From: Cyrtodaria siliqua
Lineage: Eukaryota > Mollusca > Bivalvia > Adapedonta > Hiatellidae
Length of the DNA stretch: 64,000 nt
Direction of reading: 5' to 3'
NCBI GenBank assembly: GCA_037043455.1
Contig: JAWPHD010003086.1
Coordinates: 124,001 to 188,000, forward strand
In this document: positions 11,516-23,622 of the stretch, in pieces
How the letters are laid out: every line of letters begins with the position of its first letter
How positions within the stretch are numbered: the first letter of the stretch is position 1
Notes under the pieces: generated by a model
Told to the model about the DNA's origin: nothing
The model's input: the letters and a program-made list of their open reading frames with translations, nothing else
Databases searched by the model: none
Made by a program: the position numbers and the translations under genes

Positions 11516-12660
11516 TCAAAGGTCAGTAGAAACGTGTTCATATAGGTGTATGAGTTCAGTGTATAAATGGAGCGCGCCTTCTGGATCAACTGGGACCGTT
11601 AATTCCGGCTTCAATAAGTGAGCTAGCTCTATGAATTCCTGACAACACATTTTTTTCGGATGTCCGTGCAACTCTATAAACACATCTACGTCCCTTATAT
11701 CAACTGCTGTCCCAAAATCATGACCTTCAAACAATTCAGGAACGAAATACATGACATCCGGTTTACCACATGGCAGTTCCAGTGCATGTTTTTGTTGTCT
11801 TATATCGTGCATGTTCCAATGTTGAGCAAATCTATCCAGCTCTGTTTGAATAACATACATAAAACAACATTTTAAACACTCCACATGTATCGTGTTTGTG
11901 GAATCATATGCGCCTGAATCCCTTAAGTCTTTAAATGTATTTATCCACCAGTGAATACCCTGTCGTGTCGTCTTAGAATTCCCCCACCACGCTTCAATAC
12001 GTTGATTAGCCGTACTCCTACCATACATAAAACTCTTCATACCTGCCATTTAATCATTGGCATTATTTCTAAAAAAACGGCTGCAAAACACTTGTAATGG
12101 AATTTTCTGTTCCAAAATCTGATCGCAAGATTCTAGGTGCAACCTTTGTTTGTTTTAAAGTGTCTAGATAATATGTTGCAATAACACCGGGATTGTTGTT
12201 GCTAGATGCTACTTCCAACCACATTATCCATCTATGCATGCATGTATGCAAAAGCCAAATGGTTTAAGTTTATCGTACCCATCCATATGCCAAACATAGT
12301 TGGGACCTTTTACTAAATACTGTCTTCGTTTCAGTCGATGCGCTTTACGTAGTTCAGTTCCATCTGGGTCTACCTCTTTCATGATTTTCAAAACGTCATT
12401 CCTTTTTACTTTGAGACCATGGTCTTTAACAAGCCGACGCCACATAGCACGATAACTTAGACATTGTCCGCTAAATTGAGTTTCTTTCAACACTGCACTG
12501 TTACATCTGTTGACGATGTATAATGTAGAGGACGGCGACGTACGTTTTGCTGCTTTAGTATGCGCTTCAAATGTTGGCTCCATGACGAGCAAACAACAAA
12601 GGCACTAAATACTTAAATCCCTCCCTGAAATATAGCTTTATCAAGTCTAGCCTCGAGTAT
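11516..12660 (-). pseudogene. Broken DDE integrase-core (transposon-derived) gene
   Basis: Three minus-strand frames laid end to end read as one protein of the eukaryotic 'integrase core domain' family found in transposon-derived, often domesticated, genes of fish and invertebrates. The N-terminal part (about 12,660-12,570) has the DLIKLYFREGF helix; the middle (12,592-12,224) has YRAMWRRLVKDHGL and the first catalytic Asp in YVWHMDGYDKLKPFG; the next piece (12,251-12,069) has IMWLEVASSNN and the second Asp in RSDFGTEN; the last (12,049-11,516) has the catalytic Glu in ANQRIEAWW and ends HLYEHVSTDL. The reading frame shifts near 12,580, 12,240 and 12,075 (the last beside a run of seven T on the minus strand), and a stop precedes the last piece. 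I call it a pseudogene. An intron-containing gene is unlikely because similarity is continuous across the breaks. Confidence 0.75.
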
Positions 12661-12852
12661 TGTTGTTGCCCCGTTGCAGGCAAATAAGTAGGCACTACGC
12701 TTGCAACTAATGGTAAATAAAAAATAAATACTGCCGAAAACACAATGATGGATACACTCATCCTCTTACTGAAAATGAAAATAAAACACTCATGAGGCCA
12801 CACTTAAACTCATCTTTGTTTGCCCAAACCCAACCATAGATTTTTCAGATGG

Positions 12853-12890
12853 GTTGGTAGGTAGGTAGGTAGGTAGGTAGGTGAGTGGGT
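12853..12890. repeat. (GTAG)n microsatellite
   Basis: GTAGGTAGGTAGGTAG-type run with slight decay at its right end. Confidence 0.9.
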
Positions 12891-12936
12891 TGGAAAATTC
12901 TTCTTTTTTTCCCTTTCATGTTGTGAATAGATTACG

Positions 12937-13560
12937 ATGTTACACATTTTGATTGTTTCCCTTAACATAGAACGAAAAAAGATCATAATAGTAAACCACT
13001 CAGGTGGTATAATACTATATATTCGTAGCAGTTTCGTAACTGATGATACTCTCTTTTTCCAAAGCGAAGACGATATAATATGGATCAAAATTAAAGGTGA
13101 TACTTCAAATTTACAATTGATTTATTTGTAGGTTTATGCTAGTTTTACAAGAGAGCATTGGACGACAAGCATTAGTTGAACATGGATTTTGTTTATAGAT
13201 TATTAGATTACATAACGAATCAAAAGGTCCATGTCATATTCTTTTAAATGGGGATTTCAACAGTAGAACATCCGACAATGCAGATTATGTAACACACGAT
13301 ACTGATGCAAACATAGATGCTCTGCCCGATTATTATGTATAGCTGATAGTTTTTCTCCGAGATTTTCGCAGGATATTGGTAATTTAAATAGCAACGGTAA
13401 TGTTATTAGACTTTTGCAAGCCTAGTGGGTTACGAATTTCAAATGGAAGAGTGGGTAGTGATATGGGGATAGGAAAATATGCTTTTGTCGGAAGAAGGGG
13501 TAGAAGCCTCGTAGAATAAGTAGCCTCAGAATTTGTTTTTGATATTTCATATTGTGTCTG
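12937..13560 (+). pseudogene. Decayed LINE endonuclease domain
   Basis: Plus-strand pieces in shifting frames resemble the apurinic-type endonuclease (exonuclease-endonuclease-phosphatase fold) at the N-terminus of non-LTR retrotransposon polyproteins. An intact stretch at 12,937-13,131 contains HSGGIILYIRSSF and DDIIWIKIKGD; about 13,230-13,330 contains the catalytic-type motif LLNGDFNSRTSDNADYV; about 13,410-13,530 contains GLRISNGRVG-like and GKYxFVGRRGRSLV-like text. Stops and frameshifts interrupt it, so it is dead. A LINE C-terminal piece at 16,985-17,370 could belong to the same family, but the intervening satellites prevent proof. Confidence 0.65.
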
Positions 13561-14050
13561 TTTTTTCTATATCAAAGGGTTATTCCAGTTTGACGATATT
13601 GGGAAGTTAGAAGGTAATGTTAAGAATATGGATACATGAAAGAGGTTCGGATTTATTTTTTTTGGAGCAGATTTTTTTGGGACGGTCAGACGGCCTGATA
13701 TATCGAACCATTTCAATTATTGTATTACACATACATACGTGTATAGTTTTAACGTTGTAATTACATGATCTCCTATATACGTAGTTTTATTTACAAAATA
13801 TTCAATAATGGTTGGTGTGTAATGTTTGTGAACCTAATTATTTTTGAGAAGCTAAAAGTTGAAGATAGTGTCCCTTTAACTGTATTCAAGTTTACCTAGT
13901 AATACGTCTGTGATAAATGTGATAACAAATATAAATAGAGTTTATTTTGTTTATTCATGTTGTTGAAGAAAACATTGTTTCCATATTAAAAATAAATTAC
14001 TTGTCTTGACACATTTTCTTACTTTTTTCTCTATGATTCAATATAATAAA
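13561..14050. other. No gene seen
   Basis: AT-rich sequence without recognisable coding or strong repeat structure. Confidence 0.5.
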
Positions 14051-14051
14051 A

Positions 14052-14233
14052 CAACTAGCTCCTTCTGTTTCTGTCAACGGTTAAAACTATCCATCCTCGG
14101 AAATGACTATTGACCCTCAGCAGTGAACTACAAACCTCTACTGCGTCTCGGTCACTAGTTCACTGCTTCGGGTCAATAGTCATTCCCTTGGATGAATAGT
14201 GTTAACCATTGCCTCAACAGAAGTAGATAGTTG
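14052..14233. mobile_element. Fold-back (MITE-like) element with about 80-bp arms
   Basis: Left-arm phrases CAACTA, CTTCTGT, GGTTAA, ACTAT, AATGACTATTGACCC and CAGTGAACTA are answered in reverse complement by TAGTTCACTG, GGGTCAATAGTCATT, ATAGT, TTAACC, ACAGAAG and TAGTTG. The loop is about 25 nt (near 14,133-14,156). There is no coding sequence. The long, nearly complete inverted repeat is typical of fold-back or MITE elements; a flanking duplication is not obvious. Confidence 0.75.
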
Positions 14234-14558
14234 TATACTATGATCAGCTTGTTATAAATCATGTAAGTCGGTTTCCCGGTCAACACTATTTCCCAACCAT
14301 GCACCTCCGGTTATTGATTGGAAAGCCATTAAATAACTGCTAGGTCATCCCGACACATTCGTGTGAAGGACACAGCACATTCAAATTGAAGAACTGCTTT
14401 AAAAAGTTTAAGATGGATTGGTAATTATTCTAAATAAACGTATGGTATTTAAATATACTCACATGCTTTAGCAATGTGTCCTGATTTTGGCAGTTTTTTA
14501 TGATAAAAAGCTTATCAACGATGTCCGCCATTTTTTTTCAAAATGGCGAATAATTCAT

Positions 14559-14900
14559 AACATATAAGTCGTAACAAATAAGTAATAACAAATAAGTAAT
14601 AACTAATAATAATAACTAATAAGAAATAACAAATAAGTAATAACATATAAGTAATAACGAATAACAAATAAGTAATAACAAATAAGTAATAACTAATAAG
14701 AAATAACTAATAAGAAATAACTAATAACAAATAAGTAACAACGAATAACAAATAAGTAATAACAAATAAGTAATAACAAATAAGTAATAACAAATAAATC
14801 GTAAGAAGTCGTAACAAATAAGTAATAACAAATAAGTAATAACAACAAGTAAGGAAAAACAAATAAGTAATAACAATTGGTATAAACAAATACGTCATAA
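14559..14900. repeat. Satellite of AAATAAGTAATAAC units (12-14 bp)
   Basis: Head-to-tail short units, with variants AACTAATAAGAAAT. A degraded outlier block of the same motif lies at 16,840-16,905. Confidence 0.9.
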
Positions 14901-14929
14901 CGTGTATAACATGTTTATAAGGCATTCAA

Positions 14930-16395
14930 CTGTTTATTATAGCATGTTTAGGATATATCCAACTATAGATACAGATACATACAACTGCATCCAACTATAG
15001 CATTTTAGGATGTATCCAACTATAACATGTGTATGATGTATCCACAAGTTTATGATACATACAACTGCATCCAACTATAGCATGTTTAGGATGTATCCAA
15101 CTATAACATGTGTAGTATGTATCCATCTATAACATGTTTAGGATACATACAACTGCGTCCAACTATAGCATGTTTAGGATGTATCCACCTATAGATACAG
15201 ATACATACAATTGCATCCAACTATAGCATGTTTAGGATGTATCCAACTATAACATGTGTATGATGTATCCACAAATGTATTACACATACAACTACATCCA
15301 ACTATAGCATGTTTTGGATGTATCCAACTATAACATGTGTATGATGCATCCACAAGTTTATGATACATACAACTGCATCCAACTGTAGAATGTTTAGGTC
15401 CAACTATAACATGTGTATGATGTATCCATCTATAACATGTTTAGGATAAATACAACTGCATCCAACTATAACATGTTTATGATACGTACAACTGCATCCA
15501 ACTATAGCAATTATATATAGTATTCAACTGATGTATCCACCTATAACAAACTATACCAAGTTTATGATGCATTCAACAATAATATGTTTAGAATGTATCC
15601 AACTATAATATGTGTATCATGTATCCAACTATACTATGTTATGGGGTGTTAGGTGTATTTAGGATGTATCCACCTATAGATACAGATACATACAACTGCA
15701 TCCAGCTGTAGCATGTTTAGGATGTATCCATCTATAACATGTTTAAGATACATACATCTGCATCCAACTATAGCATGTTTATGATGTATCAACCTATAGA
15801 TACAGATACATACAACTGCATCCAACTGTAGCATGTTTAGGATGTATCCATCTATAACATGTTTAGGATACATATAACTGCATCGAACTATAGCATGTTA
15901 ATGATGTATCCACCTATATATACAGATACATACAACTGCATCCAACTATAGCATGTTTATGATGTATCCACCTATAGATACAGATACATACAACTGCATC
16001 CAACTATAGCATGTTTATGATGTATCCACCTATAGATACAGATACATACAACTGCATCCAACTATAGCATGTTTAGGACGTATCCATCTATAAGATGTTT
16101 AGGATACATACAACTGCATCCAACTATAGCATGTTTATGATACGTACAACTGCATCCAACTATAGCAATTATATATAGTATTCAACTGATGTATCCACAT
16201 ATAACAAACTATACCAAGTTTATGATGCATTCAACAATAATATGTTTAGAATGTATCCAACTATAATATGTGTATCATGTATCCAACTATACTATGTTAT
16301 GGGGTGTGTCAAACTATTACATGATTATGATGCATCCATCTATAACATGCTTATATATGATGCATCGAACTATAACAAGTAAAGGGTGTATTCAA
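14930..16395. repeat. Compound satellite built on CATCCAACTATAGCATGTTT
   Basis: Units mix four words: CATCCAACTATAGCATGTTT, AGGATGTATCCACC, TATAGATACAGATACATACAACTG and TATAACATGTGTATGATG. Some stretches show a regular 58-bp period (for example about 15,900-16,080). A larger segment containing TATATAGTATTCAACTGATG is duplicated at about 15,500-15,645 and 16,155-16,310, indicating higher-order organisation. Confidence 0.9.
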
Positions 16396-16984
16396 AGTAT
16401 CCGGGAACTTGCCATACTCTTACTGTCGAATAGGTTCCTATGATTTTTTAAAGTGCTTGGAGGATATACTCCGATGCACGGGGCCGCCCATTTCAGTACT
16501 ATGCAAAAAAAACATTTACCTCTCTGAGAGCAAACTCTCTTATCTTTCTATGCGTTAGTCAATTTGCGGTGAATAGATTTGCGCTTAGTACATCCCCATA
16601 TTAACATACCGACGAAACTCAGTGGCACTGGGGAAGCTTGAACCCGGGTTGTCCGGTTTCAAGTCCACCGAGCTGTCCTCTGGGCCGCACCAGAACCCGT
16701 CAAGAACATAACACATTCTAAGTGATTACAGCTTTGAAAGTATAAGATAGATTGGTCAGTATGCTAAATAAACAGTAAATAATAAAGTAAATAACTAACG
16801 AGATATCCGCCATGTTTTCACTAACCCGCCCTTTAGAAAGTAATAAGAAAGAAATAATAACAAATAAGAAATAAAAAATAAGTAATAAGTAATAACTAAT
16901 AAGTCCCTCCAGGGCTTCCGTAGGTTTGCGATATACAGTTATTCCTTAATCAAATGAAACTAAGAATGACTGCAATATTGTAAC

Positions 16985-17372
16985 GGTAGTTTACAAAACT
17001 CAAGCAGAGCTTTATTTTATAGAAATATAGTTGATTTTGGTTTTAATAAATACTTAGATGTAGTAGATATACGCAAATACAGAATGGCCCTGTCTAACTT
17101 AAGAATTTCTTCGCATAGGCTAGCAGTAGAATCTGGAAGATGACGAAAACCCATCTGTGTACCATTTGATGAACGAAAATGTACACTTTGTCAATTCTTA
17201 GAAGACGAATGTCAATCTTATCAGGAGTTGCGTACTAAATATATCAAAAAGTATTATTGGGAACATCCTTTTTGAAATTAATAAAAAGTGAAAACACTAC
17301 TGAGATTAGAAATCTAGCAATCTATGTATACAAAGCATCTGAGAAACGATACACGATGCTTAGAGTGTAAGT
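16985..17372 (+). pseudogene. LINE reverse transcriptase C-terminal fragment, decayed
   Basis: Plus-strand translation across one stop and frameshifts reads RKYRMALSNLRISSHRLAVE, then PFDERKCTLCQFLEDE, then ECQSYQELRTKYIKKYYWE-like text, then TEIRNLAIYVYKASEKR. This is the C-terminal region with cysteine-rich KCxLC motif seen at the end of many invertebrate non-LTR ORF2 proteins. No upstream RT palm is visible nearby. The fragment is broken by an in-frame TGA near 17,139 and a frame change near 17,210. Confidence 0.65.
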
Positions 17373-17559
17373 TTTGAATATGTTATGTAGTAAATAATCA
17401 TCAATATTTGTTATATGATAGTCACGCCGTCTCTTCCTGGCACAAGTGCGTGTGACGTATATTTTCTTAAAATGACAGTGTATCTCAAACAATAACACAA
17501 ATTTACCTTTCAGTAATATATGACATTTGTTATTATAACTATGTACATGAATAGACTGT

Positions 17560-18255
17560 TATTATTAAGGCACCAACTTGACAAACACACAAGAAAATAT
17601 TATCCTTTATTAAAAGGTTTGATCGTATATTAAATAGTTTTGGCAAATATTGGGCGCGGCTCCAAATAGCGGGCTGCCGGCAACACATACATTTATAATG
17701 GCAGCCCTTAACATGATTCACAAAAGAGGGCATGGCTCATAAGCATGATACCCTTAATGAAGCCCCAGTAGGCTTAAACAAAATATGAAGCCCCGATAGG
17801 CTTAAATAAAAGAGGGCATGGTACAACAGCCTTATACCCTTAGTGAAGCCCCAACAGGCTTAAATAAAATGTTTATTCAAAAATCTAATTCTAAAGTAAA
17901 ATGTTTCTTCATTTAATCACTTGAAAGTTATTTCTTTTCTAAAGATTACAATAATGTGCACGACCGAACTAGGCATGATGCACCAACAATAAGCCCCAAA
18001 AGACTTAATATTTCATGCTGTAATCCCGACCCTGGGAAACAGTGGTCAGTATTACATTGAAATTTACTAATTATATAATTGTTAATTGTCATTAACTTTG
18101 ATTTCACTGAATTGAAGGATTCGCTGACGGCTTAATAGTTCGTGCTGTAGTACCGACCCTGGGGAACAGAGGTCAGTATTAACATTGAACTAATTGTAAA
18201 ATTGTTAATAGTCATTAAACGTTATTTCACTAAATTGAAAGTTTTGCAGACGGCT
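17560..18255. repeat. 0.55-kb duplicated segment, copy 1, plus partial third copy
   Basis: Bases 17,566-18,117 match 18,828-19,365 closely. Within each copy a small unit, GAAGCCCC(A/G)..AGGCTTAAA, is iterated. A diverged partial copy of the right end (CCGACCCTGGG.AACAG.GGTCAGTATTA) follows at 18,130-18,255. There are no TG/CA termini, so I do not call LTRs. Confidence 0.8.
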
Positions 18256-18257
18256 AT

Positions 18258-18475
18258 TCTTCTGGAGCCGCACCGATCTTCTGGTATATCGTTCTGCTTC
18301 TGGAGTCGCACCGAGTGTCGATCATCTGGTATATCATTCTGCTGCCGACCCGAACCGGAACCGTCGTCGGTTGTATCGTTCCGCTTCTGGAGCTGCACCG
18401 ATTACGGATCCTCTGGTATATCGTTCTGCTTTCGAAGCCACACTAGTTCTGTACCAAGGAAGTGCTTGAAATGAT
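18258..18475 (+). other. Short tandem motif around CTTCTGGAGCCGCACCGA, uncertain
   Basis: A plus frame at 18,202-18,474 contains iterations of a phrase like SSGISFCF (CTTCTGGTATATCGTTCTGC). The periodic text suggests a small minisatellite rather than a gene. Confidence 0.4.
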
Positions 18476-18628
18476 ATGCAGACAACAGCAGCATCTTTTT
18501 TCTAACGGAGGATTTACAATTTTGGCCTAAATAAAAACGAAACAGATGAAATATGTCAAAAGGTAATGTATCAACTTAATAACGAGTATGACAAAGAACT
18601 ACATAACGATGAAAAGAAAGGGTGAGGA

Positions 18629-18823
18629 GGGTGGGGAAAAAATCATTATTTTACATAACATGATCAAAATTACATACCGCTGTCATTAAGTTCTGGCTGG
18701 GGAAGGCAGAAAATAGATTGCGCATGCGCAATTAAACGAATATTACAATTGCAGAGCAAGCTAACAAAACCGTGGGTGCTGCCTCCCAATAACTCTGGCT
18801 ATTATTGGAGTAATAGTCCGTAT
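18629..18823. repeat. 195-bp dispersed repeat, copy 1 (partner 35,107-35,303)
   Basis: Nearly identical to 35,107-35,303. It carries a perfect 16-bp palindrome, ATTGCGCATGCGCAAT (18,717-18,732), which contains the GCGCATGCGC core recognised by NRF-1-type factors. It ends near TAATAGTCCGTATTATT. Confidence 0.8.
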
Positions 18824-18827
18824 TATT

Positions 18828-19365
18828 AGGAAGGCACCCACTTGACAAACACACAAGAAAATATTATCCGTTATTAAAAGGTTTGATCGTATATTAAATA
18901 GCTTTGGCAAATATTGGGCGCGGCTCCAAATAGCGGGCTGCCGGCAACACATACATATATAATGGCAGCCCTTAACATGATTCACAAAAGAGGGCATGGC
19001 CCATAAGCCTGAAACCCTTAATGAAGCCCAAGTAGGCTTAAACAAAAGAGGGCATGGTACAACAACCTTATACCCTTAGTGAAGCCCCAACAGGCTTAAA
19101 TAAAATGTTTATTCAAAACTCTAATTCTAAAGTAAAATGTTTCTTCATTTAATCACTTGAAAGTTATTTCTTTTCTAAAGATTACAATAATGTGCACGAC
19201 CGAACTAGGCATGATGCACCAACAATAAGCCCCAAAAGGCTTAATATTTCATGCTGTAATCCCGACCCTGGGAAACAGTGGTCAGTATTACATTGAAATT
19301 TACTAATTATATAATTGTTAATTGTCATTAACTTTGATTTCACTGAATTGAAGGATTCGCTGACG
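18828..19365. repeat. 0.55-kb duplicated segment, copy 2
   Basis: Second copy of 17,566-18,117, lacking one of the AAATATGAAGCCCC sub-units of copy 1. It abuts the 195-bp repeat on its left. Confidence 0.8.
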
Positions 19366-19369
19366 GCCA

Positions 19370-21950
19370 TATGGCAGCGATCAAAATGAAATTATGATAA
19401 TGCCACATAGCAGCAATCAAAATTACATTTTGATAATGCCACCGCCAAAAGAAAATAATTTTGGCAAAAGCGAATCCCTCACAGCCAAAGGAAATTGGGT
19501 AAATCCTTGTACGATTATGTAACGCGCATACAGTACAGTATGAATCATACGTGAGCCGCGCCCTGCCACAATACAAAATAATGTGCGTTATATAACTTGC
19601 GAAAGAACATATCTGGTACTGACGCCATTTATGCAGGAGTGAGGAGTTGGTTTCCCAACATGGACGTGTAAACGCCGTAACCTCCTGATAATTATAATGT
19701 CATTGAACGTCGTGAACAAAAGGCCTACTTAACAACTGGTACCTCGCTTATTACGAAGTTCAACAACGTTGCAACCACGTGTCTGACTGTGCACAACCAA
19801 CTGTAAAATGAAGTCATAGTCCTCCCAAAGAACCAACAAATTAATAGAAAGTGTTGGATTGACTTCAGTCATCCCCAACTGTGCTTGCGAATCGCCCAAG
19901 CACATATAACCATATCTGAGTCAACATGACTGTACACCCAATGCGTCGAATCCTCGGGTTCGTTCCCCCTGGACTACTGGGAGCCGTAAATCCTTCTCGA
20001 GGACGATGTAGCGACACGCTCACCTCTAACCATGCTGAACTAGGTCATCTTCGCTTCCGGTAACAGCCTCATGAGAATCCTGCGAATAACTAAACTGACC
20101 TACATATATTTAAGATTAGCAGAGACAAGACTCTTCAGTACGGTTGAAACTATGTCAGTATTTAAAATTAGAAGGTGACAATTGAAATTCTGCCACTCTG
20201 ATCCGTCTTACAAACCTCTTCAAAGGCTGTATTAAAAGTTTTAAAGCCAGTGTTTACTTGACGGTTATCTCACTATTTGCTAAAGTGCAGGGGATCCAAA
20301 TACCGCATGAGTAAGGCTGTCTAAATGATTGAAAACCACGCATACCTACAAAGTAAGAGGCTGTCATCTGAACGTATAGAGATTCGATCGGAAATCGTGA
20401 GACTTCGCGATGGGAAGCCGTGCTAAAACAAGAAATGACTCGGTATGGTGGAGGTGGGAGGGGGATTAGTGTAGTTATAAGGTTTATAGTACCGCCGCCA
20501 GAACACCCAGAGCTCGTATGTCTCAAAGTTGTGCCCAAAGGGTTTCGTGAAATAGGATCGGCCAGAGAATGACGTGTGATTGATAAATGAGATAAATAAG
20601 ACAGTAAAACGTGGGTGCCTGATTATTACTAACTTTGACCTAAATGTCTGCCTCCCTGAAAATGACTAACAGTTCGAATGCCTGTCTATATTAAAGTGAC
20701 GGTTATCCAACTATTAAATAATCACGTGCAGGGAGGCAAAATAAACAGCATGAGTAGGGCTGTTTAAATTGGCCATAAAAGTACGTGTGGATGATAAAAT
20801 TGGCTTGCCTAACCCAGATGAATAAGACGGAAAGGCGTGGATGCCTAATAGACAACACTTTGACCAGTGCTTCAGTACCAATACGCAAATCATTACTCTG
20901 TTGCTAGGCTCAGGGACTCCTACTGACACTGCTACCACTACCTGAACCGTCGTAAAAGTTGTGATACGAGACCGAACAGGAATGCCTTTACGACTAAAGG
21001 GTGACGGAAGGAAAAGACATGTATTGCAAAAAAAAAAAAAAAACAACAACAACAACAACAAAAAACAAGCAGCCACAGCCCTCGACGATCATAAATGATC
21101 CGTTAACTGTCCATGACGATAACGCGACCTTTACGGAGTATATGGCACCGAAAACTAACGAAACTCCATAATAGAACCGACGGACTTGCTGTCCGCAGTC
21201 GGAACCCTAGATGGCCAAACATGTTAGTAGAACACGCTACACGTACTGGCATCAATTTGAATGTTAAGGGGCTATCCCTCAAATTGAAATCAAGTGTTTC
21301 CATGAGGGGCATCAGGCTCTAATCACATTCCAATTTCCTAACTACGGCAACCGGCTAAATTGGGAAAATGCTACTCGTGAAGTAGTTAATAAGACGCCTC
21401 TACCATGTTAACATCTGTTGTAGTGGCTTAACAAGAAGATCCGCTGATTGAATAAGTATTGTGTGCCAGGGAAGGAACCAGTTCTAAACTCCTCTTTTAG
21501 AACTATGACATCGTATATGGACAGGAAACAAATTAAATATCGTACTAGAACATACGTATGAATGGGAGTGGTGCCGATTTGCAATTCATGAGAACCAAGG
21601 TTACAATGCGGGCCATACAGTCAAGAATTAGATTTGCAGAAATTATGCGGGCCCTGTGAAACCCATGCGCACACTAGCTTTCCACCCCATTACCTTAGCT
21701 GTTTTATTGAGTGCTGCTGTATATCGACAGATGCAGCACGTCACACTGCTATTTAGCTTGTGAACCGCCGTCACATTCTCCATACAGCAAGCCCGGTCCC
21801 AGCCACTGGCCAGTCACCTTCCTGCTTGGATTGGATTGACACTACCGCTAAGCAGGCTCGATTCATGAAACAGAATAAAACGAAAGTCACTAACCAGTTG
21901 CGAAGCTTATATAGTTTTATGTAATGAAATGTAAATCTCCCTTTTAGTTA
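19370..21950. other. No supported gene; weak internal repeats
   Basis: About 20,262-20,350 and 20,700-20,790 are diverged copies of one segment (GACGGTTATC, GTGCAGGG, GCATGAGTA.GGCTGT). A (A)n(CAA)n tract lies at about 21,030-21,065. Several short frames exist on both strands, none with recognisable similarity, and the proline-, serine- or leucine-rich ones follow base composition. Confidence 0.45.
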
Positions 21951-21954
21951 TGCT

Positions 21955-22795
21955 AGTATTGTTATTATAATCATAATTATTATTATTATGATTACTGAAT
22001 ACTAACACTATTGTTATTGAAGCTGGTATTATTATTCACTATTGTTATTATTACTAATATTATTATTGTAATTTTATTTATTTATTTTTTATTTATTTGT
22101 TTATCGCTTGTTTATTTATTTTTCATTTAATATCATTAATATCGTTATTATGTATTGATTAATTGTATTATTATTACTTTTTTTTCTTTTCTTTTTTTTT
22201 TCTTTTTTTTTGTTTTGTTTCTTGTTTCGAATATCTATGAAAGCTGTATCCATTTTTTATTATTTATATTTTACTATTTTTATTATTTATGTTTTTGTTT
22301 ATTTATTTATTTATTTTTTGTTTTCTTTTATTATTATTATTTTTTTATTTATTTATTTATTTTTTTTTTATCTTTTTTTTATTTGTTATAGGTTATAGCA
22401 TCCATATCTCGAAATATGTATTTATTAAACTACATATAGCTTTATGTAGATAAATTTTATTTGCATATATTTTCCCTTTTATTCTTCTTCTTCTTCTTCT
22501 TCTTCTTTTTCTCCTTCTTCTGCTGCTTTCTCATTTTTTATTTTTTATTTTTTTTTAGTGTATATGTCTTTAGATACTTATATTATGCCTATTCATACAA
22601 AAAAACAAAACAAAAACAAGAGAAATGATAATACATATAAATAATAATATTATTATTATTTATTTATTTCTTTATTTATTTTTTATTTATTTATTTATTT
22701 ATTTATTTATTCATTTATTTATTTATTGATGTATTTATCTATTTATTGATTATTTATTTATTTATGTAAATTATTTATTTATTTGAGAAAACTTA
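21955..22795. repeat. AT-rich low-complexity block (TTTA/TTA/CTT)n
   Basis: Mostly TTTA and TTA iterations with a (TTC)n run at about 22,480-22,512. Hydrophobic frames over it (22,155-22,398) are artefacts of composition. Confidence 0.9.
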
Positions 22796-23295
22796 TACAA
22801 CTCTGCAAGTTGATGCGAGATATTAATATTGTTGTTGTTTATGAAACAAGCACCTTACATTTGTCCGAGTCTGTTCTGGCAAGTGTGTGAACTGCTAATG
22901 CCATTTAATAATTTGCCAAGTGTCCAATAACGACAGCTGAGTCAAGTGTGCACTGGTGGAATGCGTCGAATTGGGTCGCCTGCAAATTATACATTATACA
23001 TGCCGCGGTCCTCTGTACTTGTACTTCACACGCTTACTTGCAAGGAAAGTAAGGGTTATCGAAATTAATTACAAAGTTAACATGCATTACAAACTATCTA
23101 CCTCAATATGAGCACGCCAGTTTAAATTCAGAAATTATCCTAATTAATGGCATGGATTTAATCCATGTTAACGGCAATATAAGCTGTATATGCTGACGTT
23201 ACGAGACAAAGCATCCAGACGAAACACAAATCATCAACATTCTGATTAATTTGAAAGCATCTGGAATAGAAATTATGGCGGAATACTTATTAACA

Positions 23296-23606
23296 TGATG
23301 TACGAGTGAATACCCGCGCTATAGACCAACGCACAATAATATCTAGATAACGGTCTACTTACCTAGAATGCTCCCAGCTCCCCTGAACCACTTGTAGACG
23401 TGATGTACAGAGACGATCAGACGTAGTGTTGTTGGTTCGGTGGTTGGAGTTGAAGAGAGAGAGTATTGTCCTGATTCGTCGGAGCTCACCCGGATTGGAA
23501 TCACGTGCCTTATTGCTGGCAGACTATTGGCTGACCCTTGCCTAGACGAAGGTCAATCCTCTGACGTCACCAGAGTGAGGCCTCCGACAGGGACGCAGGT
23601 ACAACA
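23296..23606 (-). repeat. 3' LTR (311 bp)
   Basis: Matches 34,743-35,053 base for base by eye. Element-sense ends are TGTTGTACC and GTACATCA. It contains an AG/GTAAGT donor-like site, a TGACGTCA site (23,562-23,569) and CCAAT and CACGTG motifs, as in the 5' copy. No AATAAA is visible inside, so the polyadenylation signal is unclear. Confidence 0.95.
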
Positions 23607-23622
23607 CTCTACCCCATCTTTG
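23607..23622 (-). other. Polypurine tract
   Basis: Element-sense CAAAGATGGGGTAGAG lies directly against the TGTTG start of the 3' LTR. This is the expected location and composition for the plus-strand DNA primer. Confidence 0.8.

Noticed and set aside
17566..19365. LTR element bounded by the 0.55-kb repeats
   Set aside because: No TG...CA ends, PBS, polypurine tract or coding interior.
20254..21322. Several 60-120-codon frames on both strands
   Set aside because: Frames overlap one another on opposite strands and follow local composition or diverged repeats; no domain is recognisable.
22155..22398. Hydrophobic frames of 62-78 codons as membrane proteins
   Set aside because: They translate (TTTA)n and (TTC)n low-complexity DNA; composition alone explains them.
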